A stretch of 64,000 nt of DNA, taken from the NCBI GenBank assembly GCA_046328115.1, contig JAXLXE010000003.1:1-64000 (forward strand). The letters run 5' to 3'. Made by a program: the position numbers and the translations under genes. This stretch comes from JAXLXE01 sp046328115. Its GTDB lineage: Bacteria > Chloroflexota > UBA6077 > JACCZL01. Below are positions 33,059 to 42,560 of the stretch, piece after piece. The notes below the pieces were generated by a model, which made no database searches, was not told where the DNA came from, and saw only the letters and a list, made by a program, of their open reading frames with translations. The stretch's first letter is position 1, and each line of letters starts with the position of its first letter.

Positions 33059-34060
33059 GTGGAAGACATCACGATCACAACGGAATTAGCCTCCGTCATG
33101 GCGGGCCTCGCGGTGCTGGCGATCACGTTTGCCGTCACCAGATTCACGATGCACGCGCGAATGGACGCACGGATGGGCTCGTTCGTGCGACGCTATTCGG
33201 CGCCGGCCGCGGTACAGATCACGCGCGTCAAGGCAGAAAACCAGCCCGCCATCGTGGAGCGGATGAATCGCCGTCTCCGGCAGGCCTCGTTTGGGCGCAA
33301 CTTGCAGGAGAGGCTGGTGCGGGCTGGCCTGGACATGCCCGCAAGCCGGTTTATCGTGCTGCAGGCGCTCGGCGGCAGCGGTGCGTACCTCGCGGTCCAC
33401 GTGTACCTCAAGACCCTGCCAGACCTGGACGCGCTGATCATCCTGATCGCGGCGCCACTAGCCGCCGTCGCCGCCGTCTGGGGCTCCTTCATGTTCCTCG
33501 GAATCAAGGAGTCACGGCGCCTGAAACGCTTCGAGGGTCAGCTCCCGATCTGCGTGGACGCCATGGCCTCCGCCCTTCAGGCTGGGTCAAGCCTCCCGCA
33601 GGTGATGGAGATGATCAGCCGCGAGATGCCCGCGCCGATCGGTGAAGAGATGGCTGCCGTGGTCCGCGAGATGGCCGTGGGTGTTCCCATGCCTGAGGCG
33701 TTCAACAACTTCCTCAAGCGAGTCCACAGCCTTGACCTGGACATGCTGCTCACCGCCATCAGCATCCAGTACCGCGTGGGTGGAAACCTCAGCCAGATCC
33801 TGCGTTCCATCTCCCACACCATCCGCGAGCGTCTCCGCATCAAAGGCGAGATTCAGGTACTCACCGCACAGCAGCGAATGTCCGCGTACATCGTGAGCTT
33901 GCTCCCCGTTGGGCTTATCGCGGTGCTCTTCATGATCTCCCCTGGCTACATCAGCAAACTGTTCCTTCCAGGGGTCACCCGGGCCATGCTGGTTATGGGT
34001 GCCCTGGGAATCGTGGCCGGGTACTACTCCATGATGAAGATTGCGGACATCGATGTGTAA
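33059..34060 (+). CDS. tadB: Tad pilus membrane platform protein TadB
   Basis: 333 residues from GTG 33059. One N-terminal span, then further spans around the central LIILIAAPLAAVAAVWGSFMF, and a GspF-type domain (FEGQLPICVDAMASALQAGSSLPQ, about 170-280) with paired C-terminal spans. It forms the platform on which TadA acts. A longer frame opens inside tadA but has no ribosome site. The stop overlaps the tadC start by eight bases. Confidence 0.87.
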   Translation: MEDITITTELASVMAGLAVLAITFAVTRFTMHARMDARMGSFVRRYSAPAAVQITRVKAENQPAIVERMNRRLRQASFGRNLQERLVRAGLDMPASRFIVLQALGGSGAYLAVHVYLKTLPDLDALIILIAAPLAAVAAVWGSFMFLGIKESRRLKRFEGQLPICVDAMASALQAGSSLPQVMEMISREMPAPIGEEMAAVVREMAVGVPMPEAFNNFLKRVHSLDLDMLLTAISIQYRVGGNLSQILRSISHTIRERLRIKGEIQVLTAQQRMSAYIVSLLPVGLIAVLFMISPGYISKLFLPGVTRAMLVMGALGIVAGYYSMMKIADIDV

Positions 34061-35483
34061 GGCACTGGCCAGAGCACTGGCCCTCGCCACGACGCTCATT
34101 CTGACGATCGGCTCTTCCGTGTCTTACGCGGCTGACGCCACCTTTGAATACATCAATACTGAGGCGTACCCGCGCGTCGTCGCGCGTATCACGTACACAC
34201 CCCAGGACGGGCAGTCCGCGCCAGAGCTAGGCTCTCGGCATGTGATCGTCACCGAGAACGGTGTCACGCAGAGCTCGGTTGACGTGATCCGCCCGGCCAA
34301 GTCAGGCACGCCAAACCTATACGAGCTCACCTGGGTATCGAGCCACGGAAACATCGCCAATGGGACTGACATCAAGGCCGAGGTGATCATTGCGGCTAAT
34401 CGTCAGGTGGAGCGGTCGGTCAGGTTTGAGTACACCACGCCCACGCTAGGCCGCGTCAGAGTCCAGGAGCCCGTCACCACGATCGCACCGGCACCCCTCC
34501 AGTCCGTCGAGCTGCCGGTCGTCGGGACCTTCGACGAAGGACTGTCTGTGGCGGCGGCCGGAGCGCTGGCCGGCGCCGGCCTGATCTGCATTGTCCTGGC
34601 CCTCTGGTTCAAGCTCAATGCCATGGAGACGCAGGAGCGGCTCCGAGTATGGGTGGCCGGGCTCACGCCGGCGCGGCAACAGGCAAACGCGAATCGCGGA
34701 AAGCCCACGCCAAAGACAGCCACCAAACTCAACCTCGCGCCCTTGGTCGGCGGACTGTCACGCGTAGCCGCCCGCCTGGTTACGCCTCACCAATCAGAGC
34801 GACTTCGCCGCAGCCTGCTGCTCGCCGGCCGCCCCTCGGGGCGCCAGTACAACGAATTTATGACCGTCAAATTCGTGGTGGGCGTGATCGCATTCATCGT
34901 GGGCTACGTCATCATGTCGGGCCAGGCAGGACTGCTCAACGCGCTCCTGGTGTCCGGCGCTCTCGGGTACGCGGGATTTCTCGTCCCGAATACGTTCCTG
35001 GTGCGTGCAATCCGGCAGCGGCAATACCTCATGCGACGGGCCCTGCCAGACGCGCTTGATCTGATGACTATCGGCGTCAGCGCAGGCCTGGCATTTGACG
35101 GGGCGCTCAGCGAGGTCGTCGAGAAGTGGGATGATCCGCTCTCGCGCGAGTTCTCCGTGGTGCTGGGCGAGCTCAAGATGGGTACCAGCCGGCGGCAGGC
35201 TCTGCTGGGTCTGGCGGATCGAACCCAGGTTGAGGAGATCCAGACCATGGTGAGCCAGCTCATCCAGGCAGATGAGCTTGGCATGAGCCTGACCGAAGCG
35301 CTTCTCACCCTAGCGAACCAGATGCGCATTAAGCGCCGACAGCAGGCCGAGGAACAGGCGCACAAAGCCACCATCAAGATGCTCATCCCCCTGGTCTTCT
35401 TGATCTTCCCGGCCATCTTCGTAGTCATCCTGGGCCCGGCCGTGCCTGATCTGCTCGCCTTCGTGACGGAGGGACCGAAATAA
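34053..35483 (+). CDS. tadC: TadC-like platform protein with added N-terminal secreted domain
   Basis: 476 residues from ATG 34053, longer than the usual 280-320. Residues 1-26 look like a cleavable signal (LATTLILTIGSSVSYAAD). Then about 130 residues form a beta-rich domain (PRVVARITYTPQDG, RHVIVTENG, VERSVRFEYTTP), followed by a span (VAAAGALAGAGLICIVLALWF). The rest is an ordinary TadC/GspF domain (RRALPDALDLMTIGVSAGLAFDG, about 330-470). The outside domain may touch the pilin or the cell wall. The fusion is unusual. Confidence 0.83.
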   Translation: MCKALARALALATTLILTIGSSVSYAADATFEYINTEAYPRVVARITYTPQDGQSAPELGSRHVIVTENGVTQSSVDVIRPAKSGTPNLYELTWVSSHGNIANGTDIKAEVIIAANRQVERSVRFEYTTPTLGRVRVQEPVTTIAPAPLQSVELPVVGTFDEGLSVAAAGALAGAGLICIVLALWFKLNAMETQERLRVWVAGLTPARQQANANRGKPTPKTATKLNLAPLVGGLSRVAARLVTPHQSERLRRSLLLAGRPSGRQYNEFMTVKFVVGVIAFIVGYVIMSGQAGLLNALLVSGALGYAGFLVPNTFLVRAIRQRQYLMRRALPDALDLMTIGVSAGLAFDGALSEVVEKWDDPLSREFSVVLGELKMGTSRRQALLGLADRTQVEEIQTMVSQLIQADELGMSLTEALLTLANQMRIKRRQQAEEQAHKATIKMLIPLVFLIFPAIFVVILGPAVPDLLAFVTEGPK

Positions 35484-35498
35484 CCATGGGTGACAGTC

Positions 35499-35858
35499 AT
35501 GGCCAGCACTAAAGTCATGGTCACAAACATCAGCACCGGTGAGCGTCTCGCTGATCGTGCGGACCTGGCGAACAACCTGTTCACCCGTGGCCGCGGCCTC
35601 CTCGGACGTGCTGGACTCGATCCAGGGGAGGGCCTGGTGCTCCAGCCATGCGGCTCCGTCCATTGCCTGGGGATGCGATTCGCGATAGACGTGCTTCACC
35701 TGGACCGGGACGGACTGGTGGTGCGCGTGGTCCGCAACCTCCGGCCGAACCGCCTGGGACCTATCGTCCGCCATTCCCACATCGTGGTCGAGCTTCCGGT
35801 GGGCAGCGCGGACAACACCAGCGAGGGAGATCGCGTCGAAATCCGCCGCGCCGCCTAG
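35499..35858 (+). CDS. DUF192 protein
   Basis: About 119 residues. FTRGRGLLGRAGLDPGEGLVLQPC, GMRFAIDVLHLDRDG and the acidic/basic end are typical of DUF192, a small beta-barrel family of unknown function often found near tad genes and envelope proteins. GTG 35490 is an alternative start. Followed by a hairpin. Confidence 0.82.
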   Translation: MASTKVMVTNISTGERLADRADLANNLFTRGRGLLGRAGLDPGEGLVLQPCGSVHCLGMRFAIDVLHLDRDGLVVRVVRNLRPNRLGPIVRHSHIVVELPVGSADNTSEGDRVEIRRAA

Positions 35859-35876
35859 ACGCGGCCCGCGGACTGC

Positions 35877-35913
35877 GCGAGGAGGCCCGCTCCAGGTGAG
35901 CGGGCCTCCTCGC
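35877..35913 (+). terminator. Hairpin at the end of the tad locus
   Basis: GCGAGGAGGCCCGCTC and GAGCGGGCCTCCTCGC pair perfectly across five bases. No clear T-run follows. It sits between converging genes, so it may stop both. Confidence 0.6.
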
Positions 35914-35922
35914 GTCTGATCC

Positions 35923-36933
35923 CTAGCCGCGCCGTGCGAACTTCTGGATCTGTCGCCAGCCCCGCTCCTCGGGAATCCTCCCCGCCTTTACCCCGAACGT
36001 GTACGTCACTTCCGTCACGTACACATCTCCGTGCCGATCTACGCAGATTCCGTGCGGCGCGATGAAATTGCCGCGATCTGTGCGATGCTCGATCGACGCG
36101 CCCCAGCGCGCTGTGAGCTTCCCATCCGGCTCGTACACACTCACCCGCCCAGGCAAATCGACGCTCGCGTAGCCGTGGGTGAACGAGCCCTGGCCCTTCT
36201 CCTGAGGGCGCCACAGCTCAGCCACGTAGATCCGACCATCCCGGTCGGTCGTGACGGCCGTAGGCCGCTGAACGTCCGTCCACACGTCCAGCAGGTTGCC
36301 GGCGAGGTCAAACAACTGCAGGCGGTCATTCTCTCGATCCGCCACCACCACCCGGCCGTCCGTGGTCACCCAGATCCCGTGCGGAAGGTGGAATTGGCCT
36401 GGCGCCGTGCCAGGCTCGCCCCATGAGCGCACGAGTGCGCCGTTCTCGGAGAACTGGTGCACACGCGCGTTCCCGTAGCCGTCCGAGACGTACAGATCAC
36501 CGTTGGGCGCAATGGCTAGATTCGTACACTCGTTGAACGGCCCGGCGGAACGCACGACCGTCTCGTTGTGGTGGATCTCAAACGGCCCCTGGCGATTGTA
36601 TCCAGTGTCCGTCACCTGGCCGGGCGTGCCAATGGTCATCAGCAACGTACCGTCCGGCGCGAACTTCCGCACCACGTGGAGCCCGTTATCCACCACGTAG
36701 ATCGAATCATCCGGCCCCACCGTCAGCCCGTGCGTGCGCCGCAGGTGCTCACCGCCCCAGGCCGTCACAAACGTACCGTCCCGCTCGAAGACCAGGACTT
36801 GATCGGGGAAGCGCGACGCCACGTAGACCCGATCGCGCGAATCCACGCCAACGGCGCTCAGGTCCTTGTGCGAAACGCCGCCTGGCAGTCGCTCCCACCG
36901 ATCGTTCGCGTCGAAATCAAGGCTCTTCGCCAC
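35923..36933 (-). CDS. NHL-repeat beta-propeller protein
   Basis: 336 residues made of six NHL-type blades (VGVDSRDRVYVASRFPDQVLVF, LTVGPDDSIYVVDNGLHVVRKF, LAIAPNGDLYVSDGYGNARV and so on; each about 45 residues). No signal peptide is seen. Related propellers include peptidylglycine lyase-like proteins, but the catalytic zinc ligands cannot be assigned by eye. Probably a binding or enzyme scaffold of unknown substrate. Confidence 0.8.
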   Translation of the reverse strand: MAKSLDFDANDRWERLPGGVSHKDLSAVGVDSRDRVYVASRFPDQVLVFERDGTFVTAWGGEHLRRTHGLTVGPDDSIYVVDNGLHVVRKFAPDGTLLMTIGTPGQVTDTGYNRQGPFEIHHNETVVRSAGPFNECTNLAIAPNGDLYVSDGYGNARVHQFSENGALVRSWGEPGTAPGQFHLPHGIWVTTDGRVVVADRENDRLQLFDLAGNLLDVWTDVQRPTAVTTDRDGRIYVAELWRPQEKGQGSFTHGYASVDLPGRVSVYEPDGKLTARWGASIEHRTDRGNFIAPHGICVDRHGDVYVTEVTYTFGVKAGRIPEERGWRQIQKFARRG

Positions 36934-37065
36934 CCTCGCCTCCCTGGACCAGCCTCAACCCCGGTCCCTGACGCCCCATGGTACTCGCTAGTCGAGGCGA
37001 GGTGGACCTTCGCCGCGTGGGATATCCTGTGAAGAGGAAGGCCGTGGGAAGGAAGGCTGGTCGGG

Positions 37066-38253
37066 ATGCGCTCGTTTGACGCGGTGGTCATCGGCGGGGG
37101 AGTGATTGGCTGCAGCATCGCCATGCACCTCGCCGAACGCGGCGTCAAGCGCGTCGCGCTGTTGGAGCGCTCCAGCCTCTGCGCCGGGAACACTCGCAAG
37201 TCCGGCGGCTTGATCAGGATGCACTACAGCAACGAGCCCGAGACACGGCTCGCCCTGGCAAGCCTGCCGTATTTCCAGGACTGGCAAGAACGCATCGGCG
37301 GGGACTGCGGATTCGTCCAAACTGGCTTCGCCATGATCGTGGGGCCCAACAACGCGGAACGCCTGCGCAGACGGATTGCTCGGCTCCGCTCGTGGGGGGT
37401 GGATACCACGGCCGTCGACCCGGCAGAGCTCTCCCAGCTTCAGCCCGGGGTTGACCTCGCCGGCATCGCAGCGGCCGCTTACGAGCCAGGCTCCGGCTAC
37501 GCCGACCCGCTCGCCACAACGCTGGCACTGGCAGACCGCGCGCGAGGGCTCGGTGTCGCGGTGCTAGAGGAGACCCCCGTCCTCAGCATCGAAACCGCGG
37601 GTGACCGTGTCAGCGGCGTCCGGACGGTCGACGAGTCCATCGCGGCAGACATCGTCGTGTGCGCCGCCAACACCTGGTCCGGATCGCTCCTGGCGCCCCT
37701 CGGCATCGCGCTCCCCATCCATGCCCGCCGCGCGCAGGTCGCGTTCTACCAACGGCCGGCGGCGCTCACGCGCCAGCTCGTCCTCATCGATCTCGTAATC
37801 GGCACCTACACCCGGCCGGAAGGGGCCACCGAGACGTTAGGCGGCATCAGTGCCGAGGCCCACGTGGCCCCGTGCGATCCGGACGCGCACCGCGAGGAGA
37901 TGGACGAAGGATTCGCCCAGGCCACCCGCGCTCGGCTCGCGATGCGTTTGCCCGCCATTGGCAGAGCGGCGATCAGCCGGGGGCAGGCGGGCATGTACGA
38001 CATGAGCCCTGACACCCGGGCCGTCATTGACCGCGTTCAGGCTGTACCTGGGCTCTACGTCGCCGCCGGCTTCAGTGGCACCGGGTTCAAGAAGGCGCCG
38101 GCCGTCGGCGCGCGTCTGGCGGAGCTCATCACGTGCGGCACGGCTACCACCGCGGACCTGGACCCTTTCCGCCTCGATCGATTCGCGCTCGGCGAGCGGT
38201 TCGCGAGCGAGGACGAGTACGTGCTGCCGGGTGACTGGGGCCACGCGTTCTAA
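37066..38253 (+). CDS. FAD-dependent oxidoreductase, DAO family
   Basis: 395 residues. The dinucleotide-binding motif VVIGGGVIGCSIAMHLAERG lies at 4-23, with the acid of LLERSSL about 15 residues on. The C-terminal GLYVAAGFSGTGFKKAPAVG (about 340) is the second FAD contact of glycine/sarcosine/D-amino-acid oxidases. Probably oxidises a secondary amine or amino acid; the substrate cannot be read from sequence. Start ATG 37066 follows GGAAGGAAGG. Confidence 0.85.
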   Translation: MRSFDAVVIGGGVIGCSIAMHLAERGVKRVALLERSSLCAGNTRKSGGLIRMHYSNEPETRLALASLPYFQDWQERIGGDCGFVQTGFAMIVGPNNAERLRRRIARLRSWGVDTTAVDPAELSQLQPGVDLAGIAAAAYEPGSGYADPLATTLALADRARGLGVAVLEETPVLSIETAGDRVSGVRTVDESIAADIVVCAANTWSGSLLAPLGIALPIHARRAQVAFYQRPAALTRQLVLIDLVIGTYTRPEGATETLGGISAEAHVAPCDPDAHREEMDEGFAQATRARLAMRLPAIGRAAISRGQAGMYDMSPDTRAVIDRVQAVPGLYVAAGFSGTGFKKAPAVGARLAELITCGTATTADLDPFRLDRFALGERFASEDEYVLPGDWGHAF

Positions 38254-38270
38254 CGCCCGCGGCGCTGGCG

Positions 38271-39722
38271 CTATCGACGCACGTACAGCACAGCGCCGTC
38301 GGCCATGAAGCGGTCTTCCCACTCCGCGCTCTGCCGCACCTGCCGCACCAGGTCCGGCTGGCGGTCAAGACTCAGCAGCAGCGCGTCCACCTGATACTCG
38401 CGCAAGAGTGATTCCCAACCCGGCGCGCCACGGTTGATCGTGTCCCAGTCTGTCCACACGGCCAGAGAATGTGCCTCGATCCGGACATCCACAAACGGCA
38501 GGTGGCGCGGCCAGAGACGCCACGCGAGATAGCCGGCCCAGGGCTGATGGTGAAACAGCCTGCGGCCTGCAGGAAGCTCCGCGATGACGTCCACGGCCGC
38601 CCGCGGCGAAAACTCCAGTGAAGAATCCTGGCCAGTGATGCCATCCGCCAGCGCCGGCCGCCAGATCGGGGAGAACGCCGCCACCAGGACCAGGCATGCG
38701 GCCAGTGCCACATTCTGAGTCGTCCGCCGCGGCCGGTCCGCCAATCGGGAAGACGGTCGCACTCGGCTGCCAATCGCGAGCTGGGCGTGTCGCGCCAAAA
38801 CCGGCGCCAGGGCGAAACCCCACCACACTACATTGCGCTGGGCGCTCAGCGCCAGCAATCCCAGAGCGCCGAGCACGAAGACATCTGGCCAGCGTGGCCA
38901 CCGCCGCGACCCCAGCATCACCAGAACAAGGCAGCCCACAGACACCGCCATGGCCTTGCCCGTGGGCTCGCTCCACGATGTAGGCTGCCACTCCGTGACC
39001 ATGCGAACCACCGGGTCACCCACCACCTGAAGCACGTACGCGTACACGCGGATGCCCGACGGATTCAGCATGGCGGCCACGGCGGCCAGCAGCGCCACAC
39101 TCCCTAGGCAAAGCACGGGGCCCAGTGCTTCGCGCCGTCGTCCCCGCATCGCCGGCACGGCATCTCCCACCGCGGTCAGCCCAACGACCACCGGCGCCAG
39201 GAGGAACGAGCCGTGTAAGTTCGCCCACAGCACCACCAGCGGCAGGATCGCCCAGACCAGTCGGGAGTGTACGTGTCGCGACTCCAGGATGTAGAGCAGC
39301 GCGCCGAACAACACGAAGCACAGGCTCTGCGAGCGAACGCTCCCATTGCTTGAAGCAAGCAACACCGTGAGCAACGCGGCCAGCGATGCCATCCGCACGC
39401 CGGCGCCAGTTCGGCGCCCCGCCAGGTACGTCAGCGCCACGCCCAACACCAGGCTCAGCCCAGTCAGCGTCCGCAGCGCCAGCTCACCGCCACCCACGTA
39501 CGTCAGATAAAGCAAAATCTGAGCCAGCCACTGCCCGTTTCCCACCACGCCTTGCGCGGGCGCGTGCGCCAGGACCGTCGTGTTGGCGGCCAGACCATGC
39601 TGCAAGAGCTCCGCCCCCATGCGCATCGCCCACCACGTGTCTCCGGTCAGCGTCGCTGACCCCGCGGTCACAATGTATGCCGTGGCCAGCGCGCCAATCA
39701 GCCACAGCCGCTCGATGCCCAT
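38271..39722 (-). CDS. Multi-span membrane protein, paralogue of 26525-28096
   Basis: About 483 residues with ten or more spans and a soluble C-terminus. Landmarks shared with the pilus-side paralogue in the same order are: TWWAMRMGAELLQHG, NGQWLAQILLY, LHGSFLLAP, VVWWGFALAP, LFHHQPWAGYLAW and FVDVRIEAH. A glycosyltransferase-like envelope function is likely but unproven. The start is uncertain: MGIERLW at 39722 is used, and a frame extends to 39794. Confidence 0.65.
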   Translation of the reverse strand: MGIERLWLIGALATAYIVTAGSATLTGDTWWAMRMGAELLQHGLAANTTVLAHAPAQGVVGNGQWLAQILLYLTYVGGGELALRTLTGLSLVLGVALTYLAGRRTGAGVRMASLAALLTVLLASSNGSVRSQSLCFVLFGALLYILESRHVHSRLVWAILPLVVLWANLHGSFLLAPVVVGLTAVGDAVPAMRGRRREALGPVLCLGSVALLAAVAAMLNPSGIRVYAYVLQVVGDPVVRMVTEWQPTSWSEPTGKAMAVSVGCLVLVMLGSRRWPRWPDVFVLGALGLLALSAQRNVVWWGFALAPVLARHAQLAIGSRVRPSSRLADRPRRTTQNVALAACLVLVAAFSPIWRPALADGITGQDSSLEFSPRAAVDVIAELPAGRRLFHHQPWAGYLAWRLWPRHLPFVDVRIEAHSLAVWTDWDTINRGAPGWESLLREYQVDALLLSLDRQPDLVRQVRQSAEWEDRFMADGAVLYVRR

Positions 39723-39794
39723 GTCGCGCACCGCTGGTGTGCTCAACCAGGCACGGCCGCGGGCTGGAGCACTCAGCACGCGGACCAACCCCAC

Positions 39795-40106
39795 TGCGAA
39801 TCCACCAGGCCGGACCTCTGCAAGACGGACCCTCCCATCCTGGAAACGCAGCCTGACAACCCCAGGTGACGACCCGGCGAAAGCGCGCCCGGCCCTAGGG
39901 TCGCCACCATCCCGCAGCCACCCCGTCGCATCCGACGAACGGGAATGCAGTACCTCCCCGCACTGTTACAGATCCCGAAGACTCTCCAGCGGATCTGGCC
40001 ATTAAGTGGGCTAGGTCTGATGGAGGAAGTCTTACAGTAACGTTATCAATGTTTGCTCAGGTCGCAGCCCGGCGGTCGGGCAACTTGGGAACAGGGGGAT
40101 ACGCCG
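39795..40106. other. Divergent gap before clpC
   Basis: 312 bases between the membrane gene and clpC. It should hold promoters in both directions. A TAACGTTA palindrome at about 40037-40044 and AGGGGGATA just before the clpC start are the only features I can name. No CIRCE or clear CtsR-type repeat was seen. Confidence 0.4.
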
Positions 40107-42521
40107 ATGATTCCAGCAGACCGACTCACCGATGAAGCACGCGAGGCGCTGGGCCGAACGCAAGAACTGCTCGCCCGCCTTCGCCACCCAGCGCTCGACT
40201 CGGAGCACCTCGCCACCGTCCTGCTGGGGCAGCCCGGCGGTCCGGTTCCCCAGGCTCTCGCGCACCTCCAGGTCATGCCCGCGCCCATCATCGAGCAGCT
40301 CGGGTCCCAGCTCTCGGCGCGACCAGCCACAATAAACCCCGGCAGCGCGCTCTACGTCACGCCGCGAGCAAACGCCGTCATCGACCGCGCGCTGGTCCAC
40401 GCGCAAAACACCGGCGATCACCTCGTCGGGACAGATCACCTCTTGTTGGCGTTGCTAGACGAGCCAGGCGATCCGCTGACCCAGCTTCTCACGCGGGCCG
40501 GCCTGGATTCAGAGCGTCTGCGCGCCGCCTTCAGCGCCGTCCGAACCCACGCCTCCCAGGCCGGCACCGCACCCAGCGCCATCGAGAAATACGGTGTTGA
40601 CCTGACCGCACTGGCGGAAGCCGATCGTCTGGATCCAGTCGTCGGCCGCGAGGAAGAGGTCCTCCGCCTCATGGAGGTCCTGGTTCGCCGGACCAAGAAC
40701 AACCCGGTCCTCATCGGTGAGCCCGGCGTGGGCAAGACTGCCGTGGTGGAGGGCCTGGCCCAGGCGCTGGCAGGCCCAGATGCACCGCCGCCTCTGCAGG
40801 GAGTCCGGCTGGTGGCCATTGATCTGGGCGCACTGGTGGCAGGTGCCAAGTTCCGCGGCGAGTTTGAAGAGCGGCTCAAGGCCGTCATCGACGAGATCAA
40901 AGCAGCCAACGGGGCCGTCATCCCCTTTATCGACGAGATCCATACGCTCGTCGGCGCCGGCGCCGCGTCCGGCTCTCTGGACGCCGCAAACCTCCTCAAG
41001 CCCGCGCTCGCGCGCGGCGAGCTCCGCTGCATCGGTGCCACCACTCTCGATGACTACCGCGAGGGAATCGAGCGCGACCCCGCGCTGGAGCGTCGGTTTG
41101 CGCCCATCTTCGTGGACGAGCCCACCCCGGAGGAGGCGCTGGAGATCCTCCGAGGGCTCCGTCCACGCTACGAGGAGCACCACGGCCTCACCATCGCCGA
41201 CCAGGCGCTGGACGCGGCTGTGTCACTTTCGGATCGGTATCTTCACGATCGCTCGCTGCCTGACAAGGCTATCGACGTCATGGATGAGGCCGCCGCCAAA
41301 GTGCGTCTACGGGCAGCCCGCGCCGCGGCTCAGGGACCTGCCCCCCGGATCGCAGAGCTCCGCGAGCGCGAGGATGCCGCCTGGCACGCCCGCGACTACG
41401 CGGAAGCGGCCAGCCTGAAGGCAGAGATCGCGCGCCTCGAGGCCGCGCTCCCCGATAACCCCGAGGGTCCGCCGGCCATCGTGGGCGCTCAGGACATTGC
41501 CGCCGTCATTGCGGACTGGACCGGCGTGCCACCCTCCAGCGTGGCCCAGGATGACGCTGCGCGGCTGCTCGGACTCGAGCAGCTCTTGCACCAGCGTGTG
41601 GTTGGCCAGGATGAGGCTGTGTCCGCGGTCTCAGACGCCATCCGCCGTGCTCGGTCCGGACTCAGCGACGCCCGACGTCCAGTGGGCTCATTCCTGTTCC
41701 TCGGGCCCACCGGCGTCGGTAAGACCGAGCTTGCACGGGCCCTCGCCGAGGTGATGTTCGATGACGAGGACGCCCTGCTCCGCGTTGACATGAGCGAGTA
41801 CCGCGAGGCCCACAACGTCGCTCGCCTGTTCGGCTCCCCGCCCGGCTACGTCGGGTTCGAACAGGGCGGCCAGCTCACAGAAGCGGTGCGCCGTCGCCCG
41901 TTCCAGGTCATCCTGTTCGACGAAGTGGAGAAGGCCCACCCGGAAGTCTGGAGCGCCCTCCTCCAGGTCCTGGATGACGGACGCCTGACAGACGGCCACG
42001 GGCGAACCGTGGACTTCAGCAACACCGTCATCATCATGACCTCAAACGTCGGCTCTGCTCACGCCTACAGTACGCGGCGCGACCAGCTCGGCTTTGGCAC
42101 CGGCGCGCCACTCGCGGAGCAGCGTGTGGCCGAGGATCGCATGCGGCAGTCACTCAAGGACACGTTCCGTCCGGAATTCCTGAACCGGATTGACGAGATC
42201 GTGTACTTCCGCCGCCTGTCGCGCGAGCAGCTCCGAGACGTGGTGGAGAAGTTGCTCGCGGAGCTACGGACGCGGCTATGGGAGCTCCAGCTCGGCCTTG
42301 AGCTCACCCCGGCGGCCGCCGACTGGCTCATCGAGCACGGCCACGACGACGTGTTTGGCGCACGTCCCATGCGCCGTCTTATCCAACGGGAGCTCGAGAG
42401 CCCCCTCGCGCGCGCAACGCTTTCCGGGGAATACGTGGCGGGTGACACGGTCCTTGTGGATGCCAGACCGGACTCCGCGCACCTGTTGCTGCGCAAGGCG
42501 GACCTGGCGACCGCCGCATAG
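40107..42521 (+). CDS. clpC: ATP-dependent protease ATPase ClpC
   Basis: About 804 residues. A double Clp-N repeat (1-140) is followed by AAA-1 with GEPGVGKTAVVEG, then a UVR-type motif (REREDAAWHARDYAEAASLK) that marks ClpC rather than ClpA or ClpB. AAA-2 has GPTGVGKTELARALAE and DEVEKAHPEVW. The C-terminal D2-small domain follows. It unfolds substrates for ClpP and aids stress responses; no clpP is in the window. ATG 40107 follows AGGGGG. Confidence 0.93.
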   Translation: MIPADRLTDEAREALGRTQELLARLRHPALDSEHLATVLLGQPGGPVPQALAHLQVMPAPIIEQLGSQLSARPATINPGSALYVTPRANAVIDRALVHAQNTGDHLVGTDHLLLALLDEPGDPLTQLLTRAGLDSERLRAAFSAVRTHASQAGTAPSAIEKYGVDLTALAEADRLDPVVGREEEVLRLMEVLVRRTKNNPVLIGEPGVGKTAVVEGLAQALAGPDAPPPLQGVRLVAIDLGALVAGAKFRGEFEERLKAVIDEIKAANGAVIPFIDEIHTLVGAGAASGSLDAANLLKPALARGELRCIGATTLDDYREGIERDPALERRFAPIFVDEPTPEEALEILRGLRPRYEEHHGLTIADQALDAAVSLSDRYLHDRSLPDKAIDVMDEAAAKVRLRAARAAAQGPAPRIAELREREDAAWHARDYAEAASLKAEIARLEAALPDNPEGPPAIVGAQDIAAVIADWTGVPPSSVAQDDAARLLGLEQLLHQRVVGQDEAVSAVSDAIRRARSGLSDARRPVGSFLFLGPTGVGKTELARALAEVMFDDEDALLRVDMSEYREAHNVARLFGSPPGYVGFEQGGQLTEAVRRRPFQVILFDEVEKAHPEVWSALLQVLDDGRLTDGHGRTVDFSNTVIIMTSNVGSAHAYSTRRDQLGFGTGAPLAEQRVAEDRMRQSLKDTFRPEFLNRIDEIVYFRRLSREQLRDVVEKLLAELRTRLWELQLGLELTPAAADWLIEHGHDDVFGARPMRRLIQRELESPLARATLSGEYVAGDTVLVDARPDSAHLLLRKADLATAA

Positions 42522-42560
42522 TCCAACTTGAGGGGCGGGGACACGCCCGCCCCCTCAAGC

